64,000 nt of DNA from the NCBI RefSeq assembly GCF_003286915.1, contig NZ_QMFY01000010.1, forward strand, positions 155,194-219,193, read 5' to 3'. Below, in pieces: positions 9,389-17,555 of the stretch; position 1 is the stretch's first letter, and each line of letters starts with the position of its first letter. Source of the stretch: Pseudochryseolinea flava (lineage in GTDB: Bacteria; Bacteroidota; Bacteroidia; Cytophagales; Cyclobacteriaceae). The notes below the pieces were generated by a model. It made no database searches. It worked only from the letters and a program-made list of their open reading frames with translations, and was not told the origin of the DNA. Position numbers and translations under genes: made by a program.

Positions 9389-10045
9389 ATGAAATTCTTC
9401 ATCGACACCGGCAATTTAAATGAGATCAAAGAAGCATATGACCTCGGCGTTCTCGACGGCGTTACTACCAACCCATCCTTGATGGCGAAGGAAGGCATCA
9501 AAGGAAACGACAATATCCGTGCACACTATAAAGCAATCTGTAACATCGTTGACAACAACGTAAGCGCAGAAGTAATCTCAACGGAGTTCGACGCGATTAT
9601 CAAAGAAGGTCGCGAACTAGCCAAGATCGACGATAAGATCGTAGTAAAAGTTCCGATGATTAAAGACGGCGTAAAAGCAATCAAGAAATTTACAAGCGAA
9701 GGTATCCGTACAAATTGTACACTCGTTTTCTCTGCAGGTCAAGCGATTCTTGCAGCTAAAGCAGGTGCTAGTTACGTATCTCCTTTCATCGGTCGCTTGG
9801 ATGATATCGGTGCTGACGGTATGGATTTGATCTCTCAAATTGTAACGATCTATAACAACTACGGCTTTGACACTGAAGTATTAGCAGCTTCAGTTCGCCA
9901 CACAGTGCACTTACTTCAGTGTGCTGAAATCGGCGCCGACGTTGTTACTTGTCCTCTCAACGTAATCACTGGCTTGTTGAAACATCCATTGACAGACTCT
10001 GGCTTGGAGAAATTCCTTGCGGACTACAAGAAAGTAAACGGTTAA
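9389..10045 (+). CDS. fsa: Fructose-6-phosphate aldolase / small transaldolase
   Basis: The 218-residue TIM-barrel protein begins [20 protein letters not shown] and contains [14 protein letters not shown]. The Schiff-base lysine is in [16 protein letters not shown], and [19 protein letters not shown] follows, all diagnostic of the short TalC/FSA group. It either cleaves fructose 6-phosphate or acts as a transaldolase in the pentose phosphate pathway; the two activities cannot be separated by eye. It is a stand-alone gene with 70 bases to ftsE. Confidence 0.9.
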   Translation: MKFFIDTGNLNEIKEAYDLGVLDGVTTNPSLMAKEGIKGNDNIRAHYKAICNIVDNNVSAEVISTEFDAIIKEGRELAKIDDKIVVKVPMIKDGVKAIKKFTSEGIRTNCTLVFSAGQAILAAKAGASYVSPFIGRLDDIGADGMDLISQIVTIYNNYGFDTEVLAASVRHTVHLLQCAEIGADVVTCPLNVITGLLKHPLTDSGLEKFLADYKKVNG

Positions 10046-10087
10046 TTCGTTAACCAATAATATATTTTTAAGAGCCGGTATGTCGTT

Positions 10088-10095
10088 TATCTTTG
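10088..10095 (+). promoter_or_regulatory. TAnnTTTG -7 box in front of ftsE
   Basis: TATCTTTG at 10088-10095 matches the Bacteroidota -7 consensus. Transcription would then start a few bases downstream, at or beyond the ATG at 10097. This is why the ATG at 10121 was chosen as the ftsE start. Confidence 0.5.
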
Positions 10096-10120
10096 TATGA
10101 AAGATATACCGGCTTATACA

Positions 10121-10831
10121 ATGTTTTCAACCGATCCAGTAGTACGCGTTCAAGACGCGAGCATCTTCCAAGAGAATAGCACCATTCTCGAGGACATCAA
10201 CTTCGAAATCGACAAGGGTGAGTTTGTATACCTCGTCGGCCGAACTGGATCTGGTAAGTCATCTCTTCTCAAAACGCTTTACGCTGACCTTTCTCTCCGC
10301 TTGGGTGCTATCAGCGTTGCAGGATTCGATATCCGCGGAATACAAAGCCATAAGGTTCCTTTGCTCCGTAGAAAACTTGGCATCATCTTCCAAGACTTCC
10401 AATTATTTAACGATCGTACCGTTGCTGAAAATCTCATTTTCGTGATGAAAGCGACAGGCTGGCGAGATAACACACGCATGAAAGCACGCGTGAACGAAGT
10501 ATTGATGAATGTTGGACTTGGATCGATTGAAAAGAAAATGCCGTATCAACTTTCTGGCGGCGAACAACAACGTGTAGTGATCGCACGTGCACTCCTAAAC
10601 GAGCCGATGATTCTCATCGCCGATGAACCTACCGGAAATCTCGATCCGGAAGTAAGTCATGGCATCATGAAGATATTCCAACAAATCAACAAGAGTGGTA
10701 CTGCCGTGCTGATGGCCACACACAGCTATGGGCTCATTAAAAAATTCCCGGCAAGAGTGCTAAAGTGCGAAGACAAAAAGGTTCTGGATTCTAAGAAGGA
10801 GCAATTTGAATTGATTTCAGAGCAATACTAA
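10121..10831 (+). CDS. ftsE: Cell-division ABC transporter ATPase FtsE
   Basis: FtsE with FtsX activates peptidoglycan hydrolases at the septum. The protein has Walker A GRTGSGKSS, the signature LSGGEQQRVVIARAL, Walker B MILIADEPTG and the H-loop ATHS; the close match of LGIIFQDFQLF to FtsE supports the family. ATG 10097 is in frame but lies too close to the -7 box, so ATG 10121 (MFSTDPVVRVQD) is preferred. ftsX is not adjacent, which is common in this phylum. The gene is convergent with the anti-sigma-like gene, overlapping it by four bases. Confidence 0.85.
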   Translation: MFSTDPVVRVQDASIFQENSTILEDINFEIDKGEFVYLVGRTGSGKSSLLKTLYADLSLRLGAISVAGFDIRGIQSHKVPLLRRKLGIIFQDFQLFNDRTVAENLIFVMKATGWRDNTRMKARVNEVLMNVGLGSIEKKMPYQLSGGEQQRVVIARALLNEPMILIADEPTGNLDPEVSHGIMKIFQQINKSGTAVLMATHSYGLIKKFPARVLKCEDKKVLDSKKEQFELISEQY

Positions 10832-11358
10832 GTCGTTACCTTAGGCTTCTCCCCTTCCTGCCCCTTTCTAAGTTCATTTTCCAGTTGCTGAAGATGTTGG
10901 TTGAGTAAATCTATCCGCACCATTAAGTTCAACACCAAGGCATCTTTTACTTTTTGACTCGGTCTCGTTTTCATTTCTTCTTTCAACACGAGGTACATCA
11001 CCTCCAATTGTTTGAAGTCTTGCGTCATGCCATTCAAACCTTCTTCTGCCTTTAGTTCATCGATCATCTCGACTTTTTCAGAGATTTGCTGAACATAATA
11101 GGCTTCTACATCATTGAATTCCTTCAGCGAAGTATCGGATGCTAGCGCGCGTGATTTATCGAATTTTGGAATGAGTAAATACACCGACAAGGCCATGAAC
11201 AAAACAGCTGCAGCTCTCCACACACCAACGCGGTTCCACCATGCTACACGCGACAAGCCCACGGATGCTTCAATTCGCTTCCAGTTCCTTTCACTGGGCT
11301 CCTTGTCGTCGAAAGCAGGTTTATTCTGCCTGATAAAATCTTCCAATTGATCTTTCAT
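10828..11358 (-). CDS. Putative anti-sigma factor (single-pass membrane protein)
   Basis: The 176-residue protein has one membrane segment at about residues 45-63 (VWRAAAVLFMALSVYLLIP). An N-terminal cytoplasmic domain rich in charged residues precedes it, and the C-terminal part is a helical coiled-coil-like region. Its start overlaps the end of the ECF sigma gene by four bases (ATGA), the standard arrangement for a sigma/anti-sigma pair. No zinc HxxxCxxC motif is present, so it is not a ZAS-type anti-sigma factor. The role is inferred from context. Confidence 0.62.
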   Translation of the reverse strand: MKDQLEDFIRQNKPAFDDKEPSERNWKRIEASVGLSRVAWWNRVGVWRAAAVLFMALSVYLLIPKFDKSRALASDTSLKEFNDVEAYYVQQISEKVEMIDELKAEEGLNGMTQDFKQLEVMYLVLKEEMKTRPSQKVKDALVLNLMVRIDLLNQHLQQLENELRKGQEGEKPKVTT

Positions 11359-11909
11359 AGGTCTGTCTTTAGGAACTCTCTCAATTTTGCTTTGGCACGA
11401 TTCAACTGTGACTTAGAAGTCGATTCGCTGATGCCCATGATCTCTGCGATCTCTTGGTGATCATAACCTTCGATCAAATATAGCGAAAGCACAGATCGGT
11501 AGCCATCGGGCAATTGTTCGATAGCGCGTTTGACCTTGTCAACTGTAAGTTCTTCACGATACTCAGCAGCTACTTCGGGCTCGGCTACATCCCAACGATC
11601 GTCTTCGGGGAGACTTTCATGTTTACGTTTCTGGACTATATTTATTGCCTTATTCACGACGATGCGCTTTAACCACGCGCCGAACGACGCATCGCCCCGA
11701 TAACTATCAAGGCTACGGAAAGCGCTGATAAATGCTTCTTGCAGAACATCATCAGCGTCGTCGGCATTACCCGTAATCCGAAAGCCAACATTATACATCG
11801 CCTTCGCATATTGGCGATAAAGTTTATAATGCGCTTCGCGATCGCCCGTGCGACAACGGCTAATTAACTCGTCGTGAAGATTAAAAACAGATTGCTCCAA
11901 AAGCACCAA
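11355..11909 (-). CDS. ECF-type RNA polymerase sigma factor
   Basis: The 184-residue protein has sigma region 2 (DADDVLQEAFISAFRSLDSY, then GAWLKRIVVNKAINI) and region 4 (LPDGYRSVLSLYLIEGYDHQ, then EIAEIMGISESTSKSQLNRA). It lacks regions 1 and 3, as expected for the extracytoplasmic-function group. It is cotranscribed with the membrane protein at 10828-11358, which probably holds it inactive until an envelope signal arrives. Its target promoters were not identified. Confidence 0.9.
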   Translation of the reverse strand: MVLLEQSVFNLHDELISRCRTGDREAHYKLYRQYAKAMYNVGFRITGNADDADDVLQEAFISAFRSLDSYRGDASFGAWLKRIVVNKAINIVQKRKHESLPEDDRWDVAEPEVAAEYREELTVDKVKRAIEQLPDGYRSVLSLYLIEGYDHQEIAEIMGISESTSKSQLNRAKAKLREFLKTDL

Positions 11910-11966
11910 CTTTTTTCAATAGACAAGGTAGGAATTAAAAGGTTGCATGGTGGGCATTGGGTGTTC

Positions 11967-12090
11967 GGTATTAGGTATTAGGTATTGGGTATTGGGTATT
12001 GGGTATTAGGTATTAGGAATTTAGGAATTGAAAGTTGGGATTTGGTATGAACCCAATGCCCAAAGCCCAATGCCCAAGTCCCAAAGCCCA
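11967..12090. repeat. Two facing heptanucleotide arrays (GGTATTR and CCCAANN)
   Basis: Seven back-to-back seven-base units, GGTATTA or GGTATTG, run from 11967 to 12015. A second array of CCCAATG/CCCAAAG-type heptamers runs from about 12047 to 12090. CCCAATA is the complement of TATTGGG, so the arrays could pair into a long imperfect hairpin. They lie between the sigma factor gene and the DUF3108 gene and end close to the DUF3108 stop. Confidence 0.85.
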
Positions 12091-12094
12091 AATA

Positions 12095-12907
12095 CTATTT
12101 CACCAGGTTTAGCGGATTCTTGAGATTTTTATAGGAGGTCAGTTCTACGCCTGCGCTACCGATAAACATTTCGGCGTCGATTTTGAGCGGGATTCTATTC
12201 TTATCATCAGAAAACCAAGCGGTTATAGAGTTCTCACCGTCGAAAAGTTTGTTCTTCGGCATCACTGGCACAAATTTCAGCGCGCGCACCTTTCCGACTT
12301 TCAGCTTAACGTTATCCTTCCCTTTGTAAACGATTCTGAACTTATAGAACTCATCTTCAAAGAACCCAGTGATCAATACGGTATCATTGACTTTTAGCTT
12401 GCTGAAGTCCATCACCCGGAGGTACAAGAATCCACCGATCATATCACGAACAGATGGCGGGGCGTCGTAAAATTTGGGCTCTTTCATCTGACCTTGCTTA
12501 TTGAGACTTTTTACCTCAATCTTTTTCTTCACGTGATCGAACGTAGTCCACTCATCTTTTTTGTAGCGCCCTTCCCTAATCTTTCTGTAGAATTGATGGG
12601 GCACAAGAGCAGCAGTATCGATGTAAGCACCCCATTGGTCATTGACATCAGCAACCCAGTCGACCATGCCAACGGTTTTTCCTGCCACGTCTACTTTGAA
12701 GCAGTCGCGACCGTTAACACGGAAATAGTCTGGGTGAATTTTGGCGCTACCTTTTCCCACGTTAAAAAAGCCGTAGGTCATCTTAAAATGAATCTCCTCC
12801 CCGCGTGCAAAGCTTGGGTTCCTTACAGCTTGGTAAGTATCGCCCTCGTCCTGAATGAACGCCGAGGAAAAAATGATGATACAAATCCCAAAAAAGAGTC
12901 TTTTCAT
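12095..12907 (-). CDS. DUF3108-family secreted protein
   Basis: The 270-residue protein starts with a signal peptide (FGICIIIFSSAFIQ) and should be periplasmic. The core (GEEIHFKMTYGFFNVGKGSA, followed later by WFSDDKNRIPLKIDAEMFIG) is the signature of DUF3108, a beta-rich family with a lipocalin-like or LolB-like shape common in Bacteroidota. Its biochemical role is unknown. It is monocistronic as far as can be seen, with a short gap to dapD upstream. Confidence 0.8.
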   Translation of the reverse strand: MKRLFFGICIIIFSSAFIQDEGDTYQAVRNPSFARGEEIHFKMTYGFFNVGKGSAKIHPDYFRVNGRDCFKVDVAGKTVGMVDWVADVNDQWGAYIDTAALVPHQFYRKIREGRYKKDEWTTFDHVKKKIEVKSLNKQGQMKEPKFYDAPPSVRDMIGGFLYLRVMDFSKLKVNDTVLITGFFEDEFYKFRIVYKGKDNVKLKVGKVRALKFVPVMPKNKLFDGENSITAWFSDDKNRIPLKIDAEMFIGSAGVELTSYKNLKNPLNLVK

Positions 12908-13010
12908 ATGCCTAAAATTACATCAAGGAATGAAATTGCATTTCACCTTAATATGAAATTTCAAAGGATGTGCCAATCTTTAGGTAAACTAACACATCCT
13001 CTAGAGACGG

Positions 13011-13823
13011 TTAAACCGACACGTTATTTTCTCTCAACGCATCATTTAACGAAGTCTTTTTATCCGTGCTTTCTTTTCTTTTACCGATAATCAAGGCACA
13101 TGGTACATGGAACTCTCCTGCCGGAAAAGATTTAGCATAGCTGCCTGGAATAACCACTGAACGCTCAGGAACATAGCCCTTATACTCCACTGGCTGACTG
13201 CCTGTAACATCAATGATTTTAGAGCTTGCCGTAAGCACAACATTAGCTCCTAAAACCGCTTCCTTTCCAACCCGCACACCTTCTACCAAGATGCAGCGTG
13301 ATCCAATAAATGCACCGTCTTCGATGATTACGGGTGCTGCCTGTACTGGCTCTAACACGCCGCCGACACCTACGCCACCACTCAAGTGAACATGCTTGCC
13401 AATCTGCGCACAGCTTCCCACCGTTGCCCACGTATCGACCATGGTACCCTCGTCTACGTACGCACCGATATTCACATACGAGGGCATCAAGATTACACCT
13501 TTGCTGATGTAGGAACCATGACGCGCAATTGCGTGTGGAACAACACGAACACCAAGCGCTTTGTAATTTCTCTTCAATGCGATCTTGTCATGAAATTCAA
13601 ACGGACCAACTTCAATGGTTTCCATTTGCTGAATCGGGAAGTACATGATCACCGCTTTCTTCACCCACTCATTAACCTGCCATCCGTTAGCCACTGGTTC
13701 TGCTACGCGAATTTCTCCTTTGTCCAATTGCTCAACGACTGTTCTAATCGCTTGTTGCGTTTCCGTTGATTGTAACAGGGACCGATCATCCCAGGTTTTT
13801 TCAATGAGTTGTTTCAATTCCAT
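13011..13823 (-). CDS. dapD: 2,3,4,5-tetrahydropyridine-2,6-dicarboxylate N-succinyltransferase
   Basis: DapD catalyses the succinylation step of the lysine/diaminopimelate pathway. The 270-residue length is typical. The left-handed beta-helix hexapeptide repeats are visible in the middle (MPSYVNIGAYVDEGTMVDTW, then ATVGSCAQIGKHVHLSGGVG). The acyl-CoA-binding end reads VIPGSYAKSFPAGEFHVPCA. It is divergent from the glycosyltransferase gene, with only 20 bases between the two start codons. Confidence 0.95.
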   Translation of the reverse strand: MELKQLIEKTWDDRSLLQSTETQQAIRTVVEQLDKGEIRVAEPVANGWQVNEWVKKAVIMYFPIQQMETIEVGPFEFHDKIALKRNYKALGVRVVPHAIARHGSYISKGVILMPSYVNIGAYVDEGTMVDTWATVGSCAQIGKHVHLSGGVGVGGVLEPVQAAPVIIEDGAFIGSRCILVEGVRVGKEAVLGANVVLTASSKIIDVTGSQPVEYKGYVPERSVVIPGSYAKSFPAGEFHVPCALIIGKRKESTDKKTSLNDALRENNVSV

Positions 13824-13843
13824 TATCTTAGTTTTAAATCGAC

Positions 13844-14956
13844 ATGCAAGAAATAAAAAAAAGAAGAATAGTCCTCGCCTCCGTGCTGAAACCCGTGAAT
13901 GATGTTCGCATGTTCGAAAAATTGGGTCTCACACTTTCCACCGTTGCCGACGTCCATCTTATCGGGTTTCCAACAAGAACAAACGTTACGCAGGGTGGAG
14001 TTCACTTCCATCCCCTTCGTAATTTTAGCCGCCTAAGCTTTACCCGCCTTCTAGCACCCTGGACCATTCTACTTAAAATATTCAAACTAACACCTACTAC
14101 GCTCGTCATCACAACTCACGAACTGATCGTGATTGGTATACTCGCAAAATTCCTGATCCGTTGTAAGCTGGTATACGACGTGCAAGAGAATTACTACCGT
14201 AACATCCGATACACCAATGTTTTCCCACCCATTATTCGCGTTATCCTGGCATATTGGGTGCGACTGAAAGAAAAGCTTGCGCAGAGATTTATCGACCATT
14301 ACCTACTTGCAGAAGCATGCTATGAGGAAGAGATGACGTTTCCTCATGAAAAAATTTCGATCATCGAAAATAAACTTAAGCGCCCGCACATCTTCGCACG
14401 ACAGAAACGTGATCCTAACGTGCATCACTTACTCTTTACAGGCACATTAAGCGAAAGCACCGGAATTTTTGTCGCCATTCAACTTGCTGAAGCACTGCAT
14501 ACACGCAACGCTAACATACGACTCACCATCGTTGGCTATGCGCCCATGACCGACACTTACAACCGAATTCGATCAACAATCGAAAACAAACCTTTCATTA
14601 GATTGATTGGAGGAAACGAACTTGTACCTCACGATACGATCGTTGAAAGCATAGCCAATGCAGACTTTGGAATAATTGCCTATCCGCCGAACGCATCTAC
14701 CGAGAATGCAATCCCGACCAAACTCTATGAATACCTCGGCATGAAGCTGCCGATTCTACTGATTGAGAATAAGCGTTGGGAAAACATCTGCCATCAATAT
14801 TCCGCCGCAGTGCGATTCCCTGCGCAGGGAGATCTTAACGCCGATGCACTGCTTGAGGCAATGAGAACACAGCCGTTTTACACCACCGAACCAACAAACA
14901 TTTTTTGGGAATCTGAGGTCCACCAGCTATTGAATATCTCCTCAATAACAGCCTAA
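13844..14956 (+). CDS. Glycosyltransferase, GT-B fold (family 4-like)
   Basis: The 370-residue protein has two Rossmann halves. The donor-binding half carries the E-x7-E motif in ENAIPTKLYEYLGMKLPILL, preceded by a loop (NADFGIIAYPPNAS) common in GT4 enzymes. It would transfer a sugar from a nucleotide donor to an acceptor that cannot be predicted. No polysaccharide operon surrounds it. The annotation as glycosyltransferase is good; the family number is tentative. Confidence 0.75.
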   Translation: MQEIKKRRIVLASVLKPVNDVRMFEKLGLTLSTVADVHLIGFPTRTNVTQGGVHFHPLRNFSRLSFTRLLAPWTILLKIFKLTPTTLVITTHELIVIGILAKFLIRCKLVYDVQENYYRNIRYTNVFPPIIRVILAYWVRLKEKLAQRFIDHYLLAEACYEEEMTFPHEKISIIENKLKRPHIFARQKRDPNVHHLLFTGTLSESTGIFVAIQLAEALHTRNANIRLTIVGYAPMTDTYNRIRSTIENKPFIRLIGGNELVPHDTIVESIANADFGIIAYPPNASTENAIPTKLYEYLGMKLPILLIENKRWENICHQYSAAVRFPAQGDLNADALLEAMRTQPFYTTEPTNIFWESEVHQLLNISSITA

Positions 14957-14970
14957 CAAGCGTTCTTTAT

Positions 14971-14990
14971 TTTTTAGACCGATCTAAAAA
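14971..14990. promoter_or_regulatory. DtxR/MntR-type operator 1
   Basis: This is a perfect palindrome of two 8-base arms, TTTTTAGA-N4-TCTAAAAA. It lies 117 bases upstream of the metalloregulator start. The same core, TTTAGA-N4-TCTAAA, recurs at 15060-15075, which argues for a binding site of the adjacent repressor. Confidence 0.7.
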
Positions 14991-15059
14991 TTGACAGTTT
15001 AGCTGTAAAATATGCCAGCAGACCACCATTATAGTGGTAAATATGCGCACAAATAATTT

Positions 15060-15075
15060 TTTAGACGAATCTAAA
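15060..15075. promoter_or_regulatory. DtxR/MntR-type operator 2
   Basis: TTTAGA-CGAA-TCTAAA is a second copy of the operator core, 33 bases upstream of the metalloregulator ATG and 85 bases after the first copy. The placement suits autoregulation of the metal-transport operon. Confidence 0.7.
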
Positions 15076-15107
15076 CTATTAGTTTTACTATACTGTTAAC
15101 CAGAAAG

Positions 15108-15764
15108 ATGCTAAGTTTCACAGAAGAGAACTATCTGAAATCGATCTATCACCTGTCCAACGGCGGAACGCAAGCGGTGCTCACGAATGCATTGGCAGAG
15201 TCGATGAACACGAAAGCAGCATCCGTTACAGACATGGTGAAGAAGCTTTCTACGAAGGGAATGATCTCCTATGAGAAGTATTATGGCGTAAAAATTACAA
15301 GAGTTGGAAAAACAGAAGCGCTGATGATTATTCGGAAACATCGGCTGTGGGAAACCTTCCTTGTGCAAACACTTCAATTTAATTGGGATGAAGTACACGA
15401 AGTAGCAGAGCAACTCGAACACATCCAATCCCCCCTCCTGATCGAGAAGCTCGACGATTTTTTAGGACATCCACGGACCGATCCGCATGGACACCCCATT
15501 CCTGATAAAGCTGGGAAAATTGTGGAGATTAAGCAGGTGATCTTATCGACTTGTGCATTGCGAAAAAAAGTAATGGTTCGCGCGGTGCGAAACGGTTCGC
15601 CTTCTTTCCTTCAATACCTCAGTAAGATCGGCGTTTACATTGGCGCGACACTCACCATCGTCGACAAGGTAGAATTTGATGGATCGCTTGAGATCACCAT
15701 CGACGGAAAGAAGAAAGTATTTATATCCCGCGATGCAGCGGAAAATTTAATGGTAACAGAATGA
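15108..15764 (+). CDS. mntR: DtxR/MntR-family metal-dependent transcriptional repressor
   Basis: The 218-residue protein has an N-terminal winged helix (SFTEENYLKSIYHLS, then TKAASVTDMVKKLSTKGMIS). A metal-binding dimerization domain follows, with the HRLWETFL and WDEVHEVAEQLEHI segments carrying the typical Glu/His/Asp ligands. A C-terminal FeoA/SH3-like domain spans about residues 150-218. It probably senses Mn2+ or Fe2+ and represses the operon by binding the two palindromes upstream. The next gene overlaps its stop codon by four bases. Whether the metal is Mn, Fe or Zn cannot be told from the sequence alone. Confidence 0.85.
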   Translation: MLSFTEENYLKSIYHLSNGGTQAVLTNALAESMNTKAASVTDMVKKLSTKGMISYEKYYGVKITRVGKTEALMIIRKHRLWETFLVQTLQFNWDEVHEVAEQLEHIQSPLLIEKLDDFLGHPRTDPHGHPIPDKAGKIVEIKQVILSTCALRKKVMVRAVRNGSPSFLQYLSKIGVYIGATLTIVDKVEFDGSLEITIDGKKKVFISRDAAENLMVTE

Positions 15765-16717
15765 TTATGAGCAATAGATTTCAACAGTCCAAAAGACAAA
15801 CATTGATCACGCATTTTCTTTGGTTGTCTCTTCTTGTGGTGATTGCAGGTTGTAAGGGAAAAGAAACACCTACCACGCAAGGAAGATTACAAGTTGTCAC
15901 AACCACGGGAATGATTAAAGATGCTGTGACGAACATTGCCGGCGATCGCGTCGATGTGGTAGCGCTCATGGGACCAGGAGTCGACCCTCACCTCTACAAA
16001 GCAACGCAAGGTGACCTTGCTAAACTTACAGCGGCAGACATCATCTTTTATAACGGACTTCACCTCGAAGGAAAGATGGGTGAAGTATTCGAAAAGTTAA
16101 CGGTACAAAAAACTGTCGTTCCAGTGTCAGTCAGTATTGAAGATACTTTGCTTCGTGCGGTACCCGGCTTCCAAGGCACGCACGATCCTCACATTTGGTT
16201 CGATGTAAAGCTCTGGGAAAATGCTGTGAAACAAGTATCAAAAACATTGCAAGAAAAAGACAGTGTGAACGCCGCTTATTATATGGTCAACGAAAAGAAA
16301 TATCTCGCAACGTTAGATTCCCTTGACGATGCCGTTCGAAAACATCTACAAGAAGTATCGAAGGAACAACGTGTATTGATTACCGCGCATGATGCATTCG
16401 GATATTACGGTGATGCATACCAAGTCGAAGTTCGCGGGCTACAAGGTATTTCAACAATGTCGGAGTTTGGTTTGAAAGACGTAACAGAACTCGTGAACTT
16501 CATCATCGGCAGAAAGATTAAGGCAATTTTCGTCGAGACATCGGTTTCTCAAAAATCGATCGAAGCGGTCGTCGAAGGCTGCAAGCAAAAAGGATGGGAT
16601 GTAAAAATCGGAGGCAGCCTTTACTCAGATGCCATGGGTGAAGAAGGTACTCCTGATGGAACATACGTTGGTATGGTGAGCGCAAATACACGTACCATCG
16701 TGCGTGCTCTTAAATAA
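15761..16717 (+). CDS. mntA: Metal ABC transporter substrate-binding lipoprotein (ZnuA/MntA family)
   Basis: This cluster-9 solute-binding protein has 318 residues. The N-terminus has a hydrophobic stretch ending in a lipobox (VVIAGC), so it is anchored to a membrane by lipid. Metal ligands typical of the family are visible: His in GVDPHLYKAT, His in GTHDPHIWFDV, His in VLITAHDAFGYY, and a C-terminal Asp in GGSLYSDAMGEEG. There is no histidine-rich loop, which favours Mn or Fe over Zn. The start ATG 15761 overlaps the repressor stop; ATG 15767 is an alternative. Confidence 0.88.
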   Translation: MIMSNRFQQSKRQTLITHFLWLSLLVVIAGCKGKETPTTQGRLQVVTTTGMIKDAVTNIAGDRVDVVALMGPGVDPHLYKATQGDLAKLTAADIIFYNGLHLEGKMGEVFEKLTVQKTVVPVSVSIEDTLLRAVPGFQGTHDPHIWFDVKLWENAVKQVSKTLQEKDSVNAAYYMVNEKKYLATLDSLDDAVRKHLQEVSKEQRVLITAHDAFGYYGDAYQVEVRGLQGISTMSEFGLKDVTELVNFIIGRKIKAIFVETSVSQKSIEAVVEGCKQKGWDVKIGGSLYSDAMGEEGTPDGTYVGMVSANTRTIVRALK

Positions 16718-16745
16718 ATTGAACAACGACGTTCAAACATGACTT

Positions 16746-17555
16746 ATGGAAAAAGAAATTAGTATCACACCAGCACTCGAGATCCACGACCTTACGGTTG
16801 CTTTTGATCGTAAGCCTGTGCTGTGGAACATCGATCTGAAATTACCGCAAGGAAAACTTGTCGGCATTATCGGTCCAAATGGTGCAGGTAAGTCTACGCT
16901 CATAAAAGCTGTCATGGGGCTTCTCCCGCTAAGCAGTGGATTTGCAAAACTATTTGATCAAGATTTGAACGACATCAGAACACGGGTGAGTTATGTTCCA
17001 CAACGCGAGTCAGTCGACTGGGATTTTCCTGCGTCTGTTCTTGATGTTGTACTGATGGGGCGATATGGCAAATTAGGACTATTCAACAGGCCACGTAAAG
17101 CAGATCGCGATGCAGCGATGGATTGTCTCAAACAAGTGGGCATGGAACAATATGCACACCGTCAAATATCACAGCTCTCTGGTGGACAGCAACAACGTAC
17201 ATTCCTCGCCCGTGCATTGGCGCAGCAGGCCGATATCTATTTTATGGACGAACCATTTGCAGGCGTTGATGCCGCTACGGAAAAGGCAATCATTGAATTG
17301 CTCCGTAACATGACGCAAGCGAATAAAACGGTCATCGTTGTTCATCATGATTTGCAGTCTGTGCCACAATATTTTGACTGGGTAATTCTGTTAAACACAA
17401 GGCTAATAGCGTGTGGTCCTACAGCATCAACTTTTACACAAAGTAATTTACAAGAAACATATGGTGGAAAACTCACGCTACTTTCTGACGTGGGTGATCT
17501 CATCAAGCGAGAGAGTTTCCCTAACCGCGAAGGATCGGCTAAACAAGCGTTATGA
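16746..17555 (+). CDS. mntB: Metal ABC transporter ATP-binding protein
   Basis: The 269-residue ATPase energises metal import. It has Walker A GPNGAGKSTL, the Q-loop region YVPQRESVDWDFP characteristic of the Mn/Zn/Fe cluster, the signature LSGGQQQRTFLARAL, Walker B IYFMDEPFAG and the H-loop VVHHD. It starts 28 bases after the solute-binding gene, and its stop overlaps the next start by four bases, so the operon is tightly coupled. Confidence 0.92.
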   Translation: MEKEISITPALEIHDLTVAFDRKPVLWNIDLKLPQGKLVGIIGPNGAGKSTLIKAVMGLLPLSSGFAKLFDQDLNDIRTRVSYVPQRESVDWDFPASVLDVVLMGRYGKLGLFNRPRKADRDAAMDCLKQVGMEQYAHRQISQLSGGQQQRTFLARALAQQADIYFMDEPFAGVDAATEKAIIELLRNMTQANKTVIVVHHDLQSVPQYFDWVILLNTRLIACGPTASTFTQSNLQETYGGKLTLLSDVGDLIKRESFPNREGSAKQAL

